Numbered from the stretch's first letter, positions 1-8,634 are shown. The stretch: 64,000 bases of DNA from Acidicapsa dinghuensis (GCF_025685685.1 NZ_JAGSYH010000002.1:172768-236767); one strand, 5' to 3'. A program made the numbers and translations. Notes: generated by a model from the sequence alone, not told the origin.

Positions 1-1778
1 ACCGCATTGGCATCGCTCTCATTCAGGGCTACGGCATGACCGAAACAACGGCGCTGGTCACCGTTAATCACCCCTTCCAGATTGCCGAAGGCACCATCGG
101 CCGCACCCTCCCCGGCCGCGAAGTCAAGCTCTCAGAAGATGGCGAAATCCTCGTCCGCGGCGACATGCTCGCCAACGCTACCTGGCAAAACGGAGCCATG
201 CGCAAGCGTGAAGGCGAGTGGCTCTCTACCGGCGACATCGGCGAGAAAAACGCAAGCGGTGAGCTCGTCTTCCTCGGCCGCAAAGGCGACGTCATCGTCA
301 CCGGCAGCGGTATGAATATCCACCCCGCCGACCTCGAAGAGGCAATGAAGCACCAGTCCGGCATCCGCGACTGCGTCGTAGTCCCCTGCGGTTTCCCCAG
401 CGGCATCGAACCCGTAGCTGTAGTCCTCTCCGCTGGCACAGATGCCGAGCTCCAGTCCGCTGTCCGCGCCGCCAACCGCGAACTCGCCGACTTTCAGCAG
501 ATCCGCCGCGCCCTCAAATGGCCTGATCCAGCCTTCCCCTTTACCTCCACCGGCAAGCTCCTGCGACGCAAGGTCAATGAATGGGTGTGTCAGAACTTTC
601 AGGCCCAGCACATGTCCGGCCAGCCCACCACCGGTCAGCTTCCACGCCGAGACATTGTCCTCGAGCTCATCGCCTCCGTCACCGGCGAATCCATCGCCAA
701 CCCCAGCGACACGATGCGCCTCACCGAGGACCTGCACCTCGACAGCCTGGGCCGCGTCGAGCTCCAGTCCGCTCTCGAACAGCGCCTCGACCTAGAACTA
801 GCCGACGACGCCATCGCCAGTACCGAAACTCTCGGTGAACTGCGCACCATCGTTGCCCGTCAGGCCGCCCACATCGGCCGCGACAGCGAACAAGACATCG
901 CCGCCGATTCCCGCCAGCCAGCGTCCACATCGGAATCCCTTCCGCTGCCATCCGCGGAGACCGCTTCAGCGCAACCGTCAGAGCCCACCGCAGCTCCTGT
1001 CATCGCATCCACGCAGTCCGAAGAAGCCGCCTCGTCTGTCCCGCATCGCCACCTCACCAAAGCTGAAAAAGACCAGCGTGCCCTCACCTCTGACCGCTTC
1101 TACCCTCACTGGCCCTGGAGCTGGCCAATCCGCCTCGCCCGCCTCGTCTTCCGCGAAGCCATCATACGCCCGCTTGTCTGGTTCCTCGGCGCGCCGCGCG
1201 TCATTCTGCCCAAAAGCCCCATTCCCGGCGGTCCCATGATCATCGTCTCCAACCATGTCGCCTCCATCGACGGCTCCATCGTCCTCTATTCGCTTCCCTT
1301 CAAAATTCGCCGCCAGATCGCCATCGCCATGGCTGGCGAATTGCTCCTCGACTTCAAACGCGCCCGCAACCAGGGCAACTGGCTCTTCAATCTCTCCGGC
1401 CCCATCCAGTACTATCTGGTCACCGCGCTCTTCAACGTGTTTCCGCTGCCCCGCATGCACGGCTATCGCCGCAGTTTCCAGCACGCTGGCGAAGCCATGG
1501 ACCGCGGCTTCAACGTACTCGTCTTTCCCGAAGGCGCAGTCTCCGAAACCGCCGAAACTCGTCCATTCCGCCAGGGCATCGGCCTACTCGTCCGCGAATC
1601 CCGCGTCCCAGTCCTCCCGGTAGGCCTGCGCGGTTTCTCCGAGATGCGCAAATCCGGCTGGTTCCGCTCCGGGCTCCTCGAAATCCGCATCGGCGAGCCA
1701 ATCCCATTCGACGACGCCATCGAACCCGCCGCCCTCACCGCCAGACTCGAAGCTGCCGTCCACGATCTGCTCTCATAA
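1..1778 (+). CDS. Acyl-activating enzyme / acyl carrier / PlsC-like acyltransferase fusion (5' end cut off)
   Basis: The reading frame is open from the window edge, so the N-terminal part of the AMP-binding domain lies upstream. What remains holds three modules. First is the end of an ANL adenylating enzyme: the GYGMTET motif, STGDIG, GRKGDVIVTGSGMNI, and the C-terminal lysine in TSTGKLLRR (about residue 185 counted from base 3). Second is an acyl carrier domain with a phosphopantetheine serine in LHLDSLGRVEL (Ser codon at 744). After a Ser/Ala/Pro-rich linker comes a lysophospholipid acyltransferase domain with the HX4D motif (His codon at 1254) and FPEG near 1524. By family logic it would activate a fatty acid, hold it on the carrier and move it to a lysophospholipid or other acceptor at the inner membrane, as bifunctional Aas enzymes do. 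The acceptor cannot be read from sequence. Confidence 0.85.
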   Translation, partial: RIGIALIQGYGMTETTALVTVNHPFQIAEGTIGRTLPGREVKLSEDGEILVRGDMLANATWQNGAMRKREGEWLSTGDIGEKNASGELVFLGRKGDVIVTGSGMNIHPADLEEAMKHQSGIRDCVVVPCGFPSGIEPVAVVLSAGTDAELQSAVRAANRELADFQQIRRALKWPDPAFPFTSTGKLLRRKVNEWVCQNFQAQHMSGQPTTGQLPRRDIVLELIASVTGESIANPSDTMRLTEDLHLDSLGRVELQSALEQRLDLELADDAIASTETLGELRTIVARQAAHIGRDSEQDIAADSRQPASTSESLPLPSAETASAQPSEPTAAPVIASTQSEEAASSVPHRHLTKAEKDQRALTSDRFYPHWPWSWPIRLARLVFREAIIRPLVWFLGAPRVILPKSPIPGGPMIIVSNHVASIDGSIVLYSLPFKIRRQIAIAMAGELLLDFKRARNQGNWLFNLSGPIQYYLVTALFNVFPLPRMHGYRRSFQHAGEAMDRGFNVLVFPEGAVSETAETRPFRQGIGLLVRESRVPVLPVGLRGFSEMRKSGWFRSGLLEIRIGEPIPFDDAIEPAALTARLEAAVHDLLS

Positions 1779-1889
1779 AACACCAGAAATCCCCGAACAC
1801 TCTTCCCGCTCCGCCGCATCCTTCGTCTAATAGCCTGAGTCCAATATGGAAGCGATACAGTAAAGCATGTATTCCCCCGAGCGACACAA

Positions 1890-2942
1890 TTGATGATCGA
1901 GCGTAGGTACGCCCTCCGCGGCTCGATGCTGCTCCTCCTTTTCTATTGCGCCACTGTTCTGTGTACCGCAGCCTTGGCCCAGCAATCAGCTAAAGCTCCC
2001 GAAGCCCCAGCTCTTCCATCCGATCCTGCTACCGGTAGCATTCACGGTACTGTCCAGAACCCCGATGGCGCAGTATATGAGGGTGTCCACGTCACGCTCG
2101 CGCGTCCCAACGTGCCCGACCAAACGACCACCACAGGAGCCGATGGCAGCTTTTTCTTCGCCTCCGTTCCACCGGGCCCATTCACGCTCACCCTCAACGC
2201 TAAAGGTTTCACCACCCAAACCATTTCCGGAACCATCCAGCCCGGCCAGACCGATGAGTTGCCGGCCATTACATTAGCCTTCGCCAAGGCCGTCAGCGAA
2301 GTAGACGTCACCGCCTCTACCGCTGAAATCTCCGAAGCCCAGCTCCAAATCGAAGAGAAGCAGCGCGTCTTAGGCATCGTCCCCAACTTCTACGTCGCCT
2401 ACAACAAAGACGCACCACCGCTAAGCCCAAAACAGAAGTTCCGCCTCGCCTGGCGCACCTCCATCGACCCGGTCACCTTCGGACTTAGCGCCTTTGTCGC
2501 CGGTGCCGAGCAGGCCACAGGCGCGTACCCTGGCTTCGGCGGAGGAGCGCAGGGCTACTTCAAGCGTTTCGGAGCCTCATACACCGACGGATTCACAGGC
2601 ACCATGCTCGGCAACGCAATCTTCCCTGTACTTCTTCATCAGGACCCGCGTTACTTCTACAAAGGCACCGGTTCCATCCGCTCCCGCGCACTCTATGCCA
2701 TCGCCAACGCTGTCATCTGCAAAGGAGACAACGGCCATTGGCAGCCCAACTACTCGGGCATTCTCGGCAGCCTCGCCTCCGGCGGACTCTCCAATCTCTA
2801 CTACCCCGCCAGCGACCGCAACGGCATCGGCCTAACCTTTCAGCAGACCGCCATCGACACCGGCGCATCCGCCATCCAGTATCTTTTTCAGGAGTTCGTA
2901 GTCCGCCGCCTTACGCCAAAACTCCCAAGCTATAACCCGTAA
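1890..2942 (+). CDS. Exported envelope protein, CarboxypepD-regulatory domain plus LLHQDPRxF-family domain
   Basis: 350 residues. A signal peptide (hydrophobic LLLLFYCATVLCTAALA ending at AQQ) is followed by a carboxypeptidase-regulatory-like beta-sandwich, about residues 48-120 (GSIHGTVQNPDGAVYEGV, GADGSFFFASVPPG), the fold found at the N-terminus of Oar/TonB receptors. The rest, about 155-345, is a domain also present in the genes at 51979 and 53512. Shared blocks are KQRVLGIVPNF, QKFRLAW, DPVTFG, GYFKRFG, LLHQDPRYF, a Cys in VICKGD, and SNLYYPASDRNG. No function is known to me. Gly/aromatic alternation suggests an outer-membrane or periplasmic beta-rich protein. It stands alone, convergent with the MFS gene, with only 23 bases between stops. 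The first Met pair at 1890 is the likely start. Confidence 0.75.
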   Translation: MMIERRYALRGSMLLLLFYCATVLCTAALAQQSAKAPEAPALPSDPATGSIHGTVQNPDGAVYEGVHVTLARPNVPDQTTTTGADGSFFFASVPPGPFTLTLNAKGFTTQTISGTIQPGQTDELPAITLAFAKAVSEVDVTASTAEISEAQLQIEEKQRVLGIVPNFYVAYNKDAPPLSPKQKFRLAWRTSIDPVTFGLSAFVAGAEQATGAYPGFGGGAQGYFKRFGASYTDGFTGTMLGNAIFPVLLHQDPRYFYKGTGSIRSRALYAIANAVICKGDNGHWQPNYSGILGSLASGGLSNLYYPASDRNGIGLTFQQTAIDTGASAIQYLFQEFVVRRLTPKLPSYNP

Positions 2943-2965
2943 TTTATTTGCAATTATTGATAACT

Positions 2966-4603
2966 TTAGTGCGCATCGAGTTCGATACGCTTCTGCACGC
3001 CCGGCCTCTTCAGCATCAGAAGCAACGGCATCACCAACAAAATCACCAGGCCCAACGCGCGAAACTGATCCATATACGAAAGCAGATTTGCCTGCTGCAG
3101 CATCGCGTCATACAGCCTCGCAAGCGCCGCATAGTGATTATCCAGCGCATTGCCCGGATGAGCCGCCATCGCACTCACTGCCTGGTGCACCCATGGCGAA
3201 GACCCATCCGTGTGCTGGCTCAACACCTCCTGATACATCTGCGCCTTGCGCTGCAACAGCGTGCTGCTGATCGCAATCCCGATACTCCCGCCCTCATTGC
3301 GCACCAGTGCATATATACCCGCGGCCTGTGAACTCTGCTCCCTCGGCAAAAACCGGAACATAATCGTGCTGATCGGCACCGTCGTCAACCCAACGCCCAG
3401 CACCTGCAAAATACGCGGCATGATCATGTCGATCTCCGCCGCCTGCAGATTCATCGAACCCATCCACCATAGCGAAATCCCAATCAGCGTCAGCCCCGCA
3501 AAAATCAGCTTGCGCGGATCAAACCCCTTCGTCAGCACGTAGCCGACAAACGGCACCTCCGCCATCGTGAACAACCCAGCCGGTGAAAGCGCAAATCCTG
3601 CAGTTGTCGCGTCATACCCCATCATCTGCTGCATAAATAACGGCAGCAGATACGTCGTCGCATACAGCACCGAATACAGGCACAGAATCAGAATGCAGCA
3701 CGAGCGGAAATTCCTCTCCTTCAGCAGGTGCAGATTCACAATAGGCTTCGGATGAAACCACTCCCACAGAACTGCGCCGCCGAGCGAAAGCACCGCCACC
3801 GTGGCAAACCCGACAATAAAACTTGATCCGAACCAATCCAGCTCCTGCCCTTTATCCAACACAATCTCCAGCGTCGCCAGTCCTAGACTCAATAGACTGA
3901 GTCCCATCCAGTCAATCCGCAGATTGCCCTTGTTCGCCGCTCTCGCCGCTTTTATATGCGTCGGATCTTCCAGCACAATACGCGTCAGCATGAAGCACGC
4001 AATGCCCACCGGAATGTTGATATAGAAAATCCACCGCCACGAGTAGTTGTCCGTGATCCACCCGCCCAGCGTAGGCCCCAGCACCGGCGCAACCAGAATC
4101 GCGATAGTGTAGAGCGCCATCGCCATCCCGCGTTTCTCTGGCGGAAACTCATCTGCCAAAATCGCCTGCACCGAAGGCTGCAATCCACCACCCGCCAGCC
4201 CCTGCAGCACACGAAAAACAATCAGCAAACCCAGCGAAGGAGCCAGCCCGCAAAACGCTGAAAACACCGTGAAGAAGAGAACCGAGATGAGATAAAACCG
4301 CTTGCGTCCCATCACGCTCGAAATCCATCCACTGATCGGCAAAATGATGGCGTTCGCCACCAGATAGCTCGTCAGTACCCACGCGCCTTCATCCTGTGAG
4401 GCCGAAAGGCTCCCCGCAATATGCGGCAGCGCGACGTTCGCGATGCTGGTATCCAGCACCTCCATGAACGTCCCTATCGTCACCACCATCGCAATGATCC
4501 ACGGACTGAAAGCCCGCGCAGGCGTCAGATGTTGCGAGTCAAACTCCGGAATATCCCTCGCCAGGGACTCTTCTGCGCCCGCAACTTCTTCTTCAACAAT
4601 CAT
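2966..4603 (-). CDS. DHA2-family MFS drug:H+ antiporter (EmrB-like)
   Basis: 545 residues with about 14 predicted membrane helices, the DHA2 pattern. Visible family signatures are the helix-1 motif TFMEVLDTSIANVALPHIAG, GWISSVMGRKRFY between helices 2 and 3, and the antiporter motif in LVAPVLGPTLGGWITD. It would expel amphipathic compounds across the inner membrane using the proton gradient. It is transcribed divergently from the TetR gene. Its start at 4603 follows a GAGAG ribosome site, and the operator candidate lies 13 bases upstream and overlaps a possible -10 box. No EmrA membrane-fusion gene is adjacent, so partners would have to be encoded elsewhere. The substrate is not inferable. 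Confidence 0.9.
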   Translation of the reverse strand: MIVEEEVAGAEESLARDIPEFDSQHLTPARAFSPWIIAMVVTIGTFMEVLDTSIANVALPHIAGSLSASQDEGAWVLTSYLVANAIILPISGWISSVMGRKRFYLISVLFFTVFSAFCGLAPSLGLLIVFRVLQGLAGGGLQPSVQAILADEFPPEKRGMAMALYTIAILVAPVLGPTLGGWITDNYSWRWIFYINIPVGIACFMLTRIVLEDPTHIKAARAANKGNLRIDWMGLSLLSLGLATLEIVLDKGQELDWFGSSFIVGFATVAVLSLGGAVLWEWFHPKPIVNLHLLKERNFRSCCILILCLYSVLYATTYLLPLFMQQMMGYDATTAGFALSPAGLFTMAEVPFVGYVLTKGFDPRKLIFAGLTLIGISLWWMGSMNLQAAEIDMIMPRILQVLGVGLTTVPISTIMFRFLPREQSSQAAGIYALVRNEGGSIGIAISSTLLQRKAQMYQEVLSQHTDGSSPWVHQAVSAMAAHPGNALDNHYAALARLYDAMLQQANLLSYMDQFRALGLVILLVMPLLLMLKRPGVQKRIELDAH

Positions 4604-4615
4604 GTCTCTCGGAGC

Positions 4616-4639
4616 AAATCATACTCATAAGTATGATTT
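4616..4639. promoter_or_regulatory. TetR operator candidate (perfect inverted repeat)
   Basis: Two perfect 10-base arms, AAATCATACT at 4616-4625 and AGTATGATTT at 4630-4639, are separated by CATA. The site lies in the 98-base divergent region between the efflux pump and its regulator. On the minus strand a -35-like TTGACC (4657-4652) sits 16 bases before CATACT (4635-4630), so the putative pump -10 box falls inside the right arm. Binding there would block pump transcription. The repeat is seen directly; its role is inferred. Confidence 0.7.
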
Positions 4640-4701
4640 ATTAAACTATATGGTCAATCTATCAGACGCAGTACACTGAGATAGGGATTCAGCGATTCGC
4701 C

Positions 4702-5328
4702 ATGCCTAAAACCGCCGAGGACCGCAAGCGTCAGATCGTCACCGAATTTCGCCGCTCCGAGATCCTCGATGCAGCCTCGAAGGTCTTCGGCACCAAAGGC
4801 TTCGATGAATCGCGGGTAGACGACATCGCCGCACAGGCCGGCCTCGCCAAAGCCACCGTCTACGTCTACTTCCGCTCCAAAGATGAGATCTACGAGGCGG
4901 TCATGGAGCGTGCCCTCGCCGAGATCTATGCCCGCACCGGCGAAGCCGTCGCATCAGCAGCCAGCTTTGCGGAAAAGCTCGGTGCTTTCATCGCCATCCG
5001 CCTCACCTACTGGCGCGAGAAACAAGATCTCTATCGGGTCATCTCCAGCATCAACCGCGAAATGAAGAACCGCAAACGCAGCCTCAAATGGCAGCGCCTC
5101 GCCGTCGATTACCTCATCGCCATGTTCACCACAGCAGCCGAACGCGCCGAAATACCGAAGCAGGACTTCGAAGCAGCCGCCTGGGCCATCATGGACATGA
5201 TCCGTGGCATTCACGAGCGCCGCATCATCCAGCACGGCCCTCACCCCGAAGAAGAGGCGCGCCAACTGACCGCCTTCTGCCTCAAGGCTCTCGGCTACAA
5301 CGCCACTTCAAAAACAAAAACGAAATAA
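4702..5328 (+). CDS. TetR/AcrR-family transcriptional regulator
   Basis: 208 residues. The N-terminal DNA-binding domain (about 10-60) has the typical ILDAASKVFGTKGFDE helix 1 followed by the helix-turn-helix VDDIAAQAGLAKATVYVYF. The C-terminal alpha-helical part (about 70-200) would hold the ligand pocket and dimer surface; residues around IMDMIRGIHERR resemble the common TetR C-terminal domains. It is divergent from the DHA2 pump and most probably represses the pump and itself through the palindrome in the shared spacer. The ribosome site is weak (AGGG at about 4683). The inducer is unknown. Confidence 0.9.
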   Translation: MPKTAEDRKRQIVTEFRRSEILDAASKVFGTKGFDESRVDDIAAQAGLAKATVYVYFRSKDEIYEAVMERALAEIYARTGEAVASAASFAEKLGAFIAIRLTYWREKQDLYRVISSINREMKNRKRSLKWQRLAVDYLIAMFTTAAERAEIPKQDFEAAAWAIMDMIRGIHERRIIQHGPHPEEEARQLTAFCLKALGYNATSKTKTK

Positions 5329-5343
5329 TCGGTCAGGAATTTT

Positions 5344-6564
5344 CTAAGCCAGCACCATCCGCGGATTCGCCTCTAAGTCCCAATCCGCAAACTCACCCGC
5401 CACAAATCGAGGCCATGCAGCCGCCGCAATCATTGCCGCGTTATCTGTCGAAAGCGCCAGCGTCGGAAACGCAATCGGCAACCCTCGCTCTGCGGCCTCT
5501 GCAGTAAACCGCACCCGCAGCTCACGATTCGCCGCCACGCCACCGGTCACCAGCACACTGGCAGCACCCACGGCCTCCGCTGCGGCAAAGGTCTTCTTCA
5601 TCAGATCCCCCACTACAGCATGCTGAAAGCTCGCAATCAGATCCAGCGTCTGCTTATCGCACCACGGCAGCGCATCCTGCCATGCCGCATGAGGCATCGC
5701 CGACAGTGTCTTCATGCGCTCCTCGCACGCCGCCCGCATCCCATGCACTTCCACATACCGCAGCACCGCCGTTTTGATCCCCGAAAACGAAAATAGAAAA
5801 TGCCGATTCAGACCGCCAATCGGCGCAATCGTTGCACCTTTCGTCCGTGGAGCTTTTCCTTCCAGATGCGCCTTCGGCTTGATCTGCGCAAACGTAAACG
5901 GCACCGCCTTCGCATTGCCATACTGCGCAAGATTGTCGATCCAAGGCCCACCCGGATACCCCAGCCCCAGCAGCTTCGCTACCTTGTCGTAAGCCTCACC
6001 AGCAGCATCATCCAGCGTCCGCCCAATCAGCTCATACCGCCATCCCGCCTGCCCTGCTGCTATCCCCTCCGGCGGTCGCGCCAGAAACAAATGCGTATGC
6101 CCACCTGAAACCACCAGCGCCAGCGCAGGCATCGGCAACCCAGACGCTATTCCCTGTTCCCTGGTCCCCGATCCCTGATCCCTGTTTTCAGCAAGCAGGA
6201 CAGCATGAATATGCCCCTCCAGATGATTCACTGAGATCAGCGGCACGCCCAGCGAAAACGCCAGCGTCTTAGCATACGTCAGCCCAACAAGCAGTGCTCC
6301 GGCTAGCCCTGGACCACTCGTCACCGCCACCGCTTCAATGTCTTTGAGTTCACACCCAGCCTGCTCCAAAGCGGCACGCGTGATCGGAACAATATTTCTC
6401 AAATGCTCGCGGCTCGCCAATTCAGGCACCACGCCGCCATACGGCGCATGCGTTCCAATCTGCGAAGCCACAATCGACGATCGCGTCAGCGACCCACGCT
6501 CCACCACTGCCGCCGCCGTCTCATCGCACGACGACTCAATCCCTAGAATCAGTCCGCTTGCCAT
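5344..6564 (-). CDS. tsaD: tRNA N6-adenosine threonylcarbamoyltransferase
   Basis: 406 residues. TsaD moves the threonylcarbamoyl group onto A37 of ANN-decoding tRNAs in the cytoplasm, with TsaB and TsaE. Signatures are GIESSCDETAAAVV at the N-terminus, the metal-binding HLEGHIH (about 114-120), VSGGHTHLFL, and GGVAANRELR. The protein is longer than the usual 330-360 residues, partly because of a hydrophilic insert (about 127-144, NRDQGSGTREQG) right after the metal motif. That insert is encoded by a short CCCTGATC-type repeat (6151-6186) seen elsewhere between genes. The start ATG at 6564 gives the expected N-terminus. It is convergent with the TetR gene, 15 bases apart. Confidence 0.95.
   Translation of the reverse strand: MASGLILGIESSCDETAAAVVERGSLTRSSIVASQIGTHAPYGGVVPELASREHLRNIVPITRAALEQAGCELKDIEAVAVTSGPGLAGALLVGLTYAKTLAFSLGVPLISVNHLEGHIHAVLLAENRDQGSGTREQGIASGLPMPALALVVSGGHTHLFLARPPEGIAAGQAGWRYELIGRTLDDAAGEAYDKVAKLLGLGYPGGPWIDNLAQYGNAKAVPFTFAQIKPKAHLEGKAPRTKGATIAPIGGLNRHFLFSFSGIKTAVLRYVEVHGMRAACEERMKTLSAMPHAAWQDALPWCDKQTLDLIASFQHAVVGDLMKKTFAAAEAVGAASVLVTGGVAANRELRVRFTAEAAERGLPIAFPTLALSTDNAAMIAAAAWPRFVAGEFADWDLEANPRMVLA
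6151..6186. repeat. CCCTGATC-type short repeat inside tsaD
   Basis: Reiterated CCCTG units (TCCCTGTTCCCTGG, then CCCCGATCCCTGATCCCTG) lie within the tsaD reading frame and keep it open. The same unit type occurs at 12235-12265, 20828-20842 and 21517-21550 outside or at the edge of genes. It encodes the NRDQGSGTREQG stretch that TsaD proteins normally lack. Confidence 0.6.
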
Positions 6565-6667
6565 CCCTCTTCAGTCTACGCGCGCAACTTCTGCCCACCT
6601 GGTAAGCGAGCCTTCTGGAACGGTCTGTCGGGTTACCTATGCGGAATATCTATTGCAAATCTTTTAT

Positions 6668-6696
6668 TTGCTTTGCATAGCCTCCCCTGCTACTAT
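6668..6696 (+). promoter_or_regulatory. Possible sigma-70-type promoter for the PQQ-like gene
   Basis: TTGCTT at 6668-6673 and TACTAT at 6691-6696 are separated by 17 bases, in the 292-base gap upstream of the beta-propeller gene. The match is only partial (four of six at each box) and the implied leader is about 155 bases long. Nothing else recognisable is in this gap. Confidence 0.25.
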
Positions 6697-6856
6697 TCGC
6701 AGGTTCCCCCAAAATGTCGCGAAGTTCAACCTTCTAGTCTCCGCGCCCCCACGCGACCCGAAGCCTCTTTCCGCTTTCTGTTCAAGGCTTGATCTCTAAC
6801 TTGCCGGGCTCGATTCCGGCGAATAACCACAACATCAAACAGCGGAGAAAATCACA

Positions 6857-8494
6857 ATGAGTCTGCACCCAGTGTTGCTGCGAATTGCCAAACGGGCCTG
6901 CTCTCTTTCGTTCCGCCAGATAGGCCTCTGCACGGCCATGGTGGCCATGCTTGCCTGCCTATCCACCACGTCCCGCGCAAACGCCCAGGATTGGCCCCAG
7001 TTCGGGCAAAACAACACCAATAGCGCAAGCAATTTCGGCGGACTGTTGCTGAATTCGCTCACCGTCCCATATCTCAAGCCCAAATGGACCTTCACCACCG
7101 CAGGCGATGTGTCTGCCCGCGCCGCGGTCGTCAACGGCGTCGCTTATGTTCCCGACTGGGGTGGCAATCTTTGGGCCATCCGCGCCATCGACGGCAAACA
7201 GCTTTGGGGCGGACCACTCGCTAACTACAATCTGCTCAACAACACCACCGGCCAGCCCTATGCCACCGTTTACGCACGCGCCACGCCGCTGGTGGTCAAC
7301 GGCATCGTCTACCTTGGAGTGCAGCAGGGAGCCTGGTTCCTGGCCCTCGACGCCTCCAGCGGCAAGCTGCTCTGGAAGACCCAGCTCAACACCTTCGATC
7401 CCTACGCGGTCGTGACCACCTCCGCCTCCTACGCCAACGGCGTCATCTACACCGGTGTAGCATCCTCCCAGGAAGCCAATGCAGCCGGCGCGCCCGGCAC
7501 CGCGAAGGGCAGCGTCGCCGCCATCAATGCCGCAAACGGCAAGATTCTCTGGCAGACCTACACCACGGTCGCCGGCTATAGTGGCGTGGGCGTCTGGGGC
7601 AGCAACCCCGTCGTGGACACCACTCGTGGGACCGTCTTCATCGGCACCGGCGACAACTACACCGCGCCCACCGATCCCAAATATTTGAAGTGCGTCGCTG
7701 CCGGTGGAACTCCCGCCGTCTGTCAGTCGTCTGACAACCACGTCGATTCCATCCTGGCTCTTAACATGAGCAACGGCAAAATCAAATGGTCCCAGAGCAT
7801 GGTCACCTGGCCTCAGTTCTCCTCGCAGAGCGGCAGCGACTTCTTCAATCTTTCCTGCTCATTCGGCCTCCCGGGATGCCCCTCTCCACAAGGCCCAGAC
7901 TTCGACTTCGGCTCGGCTCCCAACGAGATCACCTACTTGACTCCACAGGGCCCCAAAACCATCCTCGGTGCAGGCCAGAAGAGCGGCATCTACTTCGCCT
8001 TCGATCCCGACACGGGTAAGCTGCTCTGGCAGACTCAGGTCGGCCCCGGCTCCTCGCTCGGCGGCATGGAGTGGGGATCAGCTACCGACGGCTTCCGCAT
8101 TTACGTTGCTGTCGCGAACTTCTACGGCATCCCGTATGGCAGCAACAGCAATCTCGGCACCGCCGGAACCTGGGCCGCCCTCGATCCTGCGACCGGCAAG
8201 ATTCTGTGGCAGGTTGCAGACCCGAATGGAGCCGCGGATCTGGGCCCGCTAGCTGTCGCCAACGGCGTCGTCTTCGCTGCATCTATGGCCGGTGGGTCGA
8301 GTGCTCCCACCATGCTCGCCCTGGATGCTTCCTCCGGAAAAACCCTCTGGAGCTATCCATCGGGGGCTTCGACCATCTCGGGAGCGACCGTAGTGAATAA
8401 CACCGTCTTCTGGGGCTCTGGCTACACTCACCTTGGCATTCCCGGGATGACTGGAAATAACAAGTTCTACGCCTTCACCCTGGGCGGCTACTAG
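6857..8494 (+). CDS. Exported PQQ-like beta-propeller protein (quinoprotein/PVA-dehydrogenase-like)
   Basis: 545 residues with a long signal peptide ending near SRANAQ. Repeated propeller signatures are visible: AIDGKQLWGGP, ALDASSGKLLWKTQ, NAANGKILWQT, DPDTGKLLWQTQVG, DPATGKILWQVAD, LDASSGKTLWSYP. These are the tryptophan-docking repeats of PQQ enzymes and of BamB-like proteins. VYLGVQQGAWFLALDASSG and VFIGTGDNYTAP resemble the polyvinyl-alcohol-dehydrogenase branch. No CXXCH haem motif is present, so if it is an oxidase it would need a separate cytochrome. A ribosome site (CGGAG) precedes the ATG. A degenerate MBL-fold gene follows at 199 bases. Whether it binds PQQ is undecided. Confidence 0.75.
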   Translation: MSLHPVLLRIAKRACSLSFRQIGLCTAMVAMLACLSTTSRANAQDWPQFGQNNTNSASNFGGLLLNSLTVPYLKPKWTFTTAGDVSARAAVVNGVAYVPDWGGNLWAIRAIDGKQLWGGPLANYNLLNNTTGQPYATVYARATPLVVNGIVYLGVQQGAWFLALDASSGKLLWKTQLNTFDPYAVVTTSASYANGVIYTGVASSQEANAAGAPGTAKGSVAAINAANGKILWQTYTTVAGYSGVGVWGSNPVVDTTRGTVFIGTGDNYTAPTDPKYLKCVAAGGTPAVCQSSDNHVDSILALNMSNGKIKWSQSMVTWPQFSSQSGSDFFNLSCSFGLPGCPSPQGPDFDFGSAPNEITYLTPQGPKTILGAGQKSGIYFAFDPDTGKLLWQTQVGPGSSLGGMEWGSATDGFRIYVAVANFYGIPYGSNSNLGTAGTWAALDPATGKILWQVADPNGAADLGPLAVANGVVFAASMAGGSSAPTMLALDASSGKTLWSYPSGASTISGATVVNNTVFWGSGYTHLGIPGMTGNNKFYAFTLGGY

Positions 8495-8566
8495 GAATAC
8501 TTAGTGCTTGCATTCACGAGCAGAAACAAATCACGCAGCTGATATTGCATCTCAGCTTGCCCGATC

Positions 8567-8634
8567 GAAACCGGAGAGGAACCGCGCAATATCCCCAGGT
8601 CCCTCTCCGGTTTCATGTGGCTCGCGTGAGCCAC
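8567..8634 (+). terminator. Two consecutive stem-loops between the PQQ-like and MBL-like genes
   Basis: The first has perfect 13-base arms (GAAACCGGAGAGG at 8567-8579 and its complement at 8602-8614) with a 22-base loop. The second has 7-base arms (GTGGCTC at 8617-8623, GAGCCAC at 8628-8634) and a GCGT loop. There is no T-run, so these could be attenuators, mRNA stabilisers or dispersed repeats rather than an intrinsic terminator. Confidence 0.4.

Noticed and set aside
82..1239. Many Ser/Pro/Arg-rich open frames in alternative frames of real genes
   Set aside because: They are shadows caused by high-GC codon bias and have no independent start signals or domains.
6565..6856. Riboswitch or small RNA in front of the PQQ-like gene
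   Set aside because: I looked for conserved riboswitch cores and extended hairpins and found none; only a weak promoter candidate.
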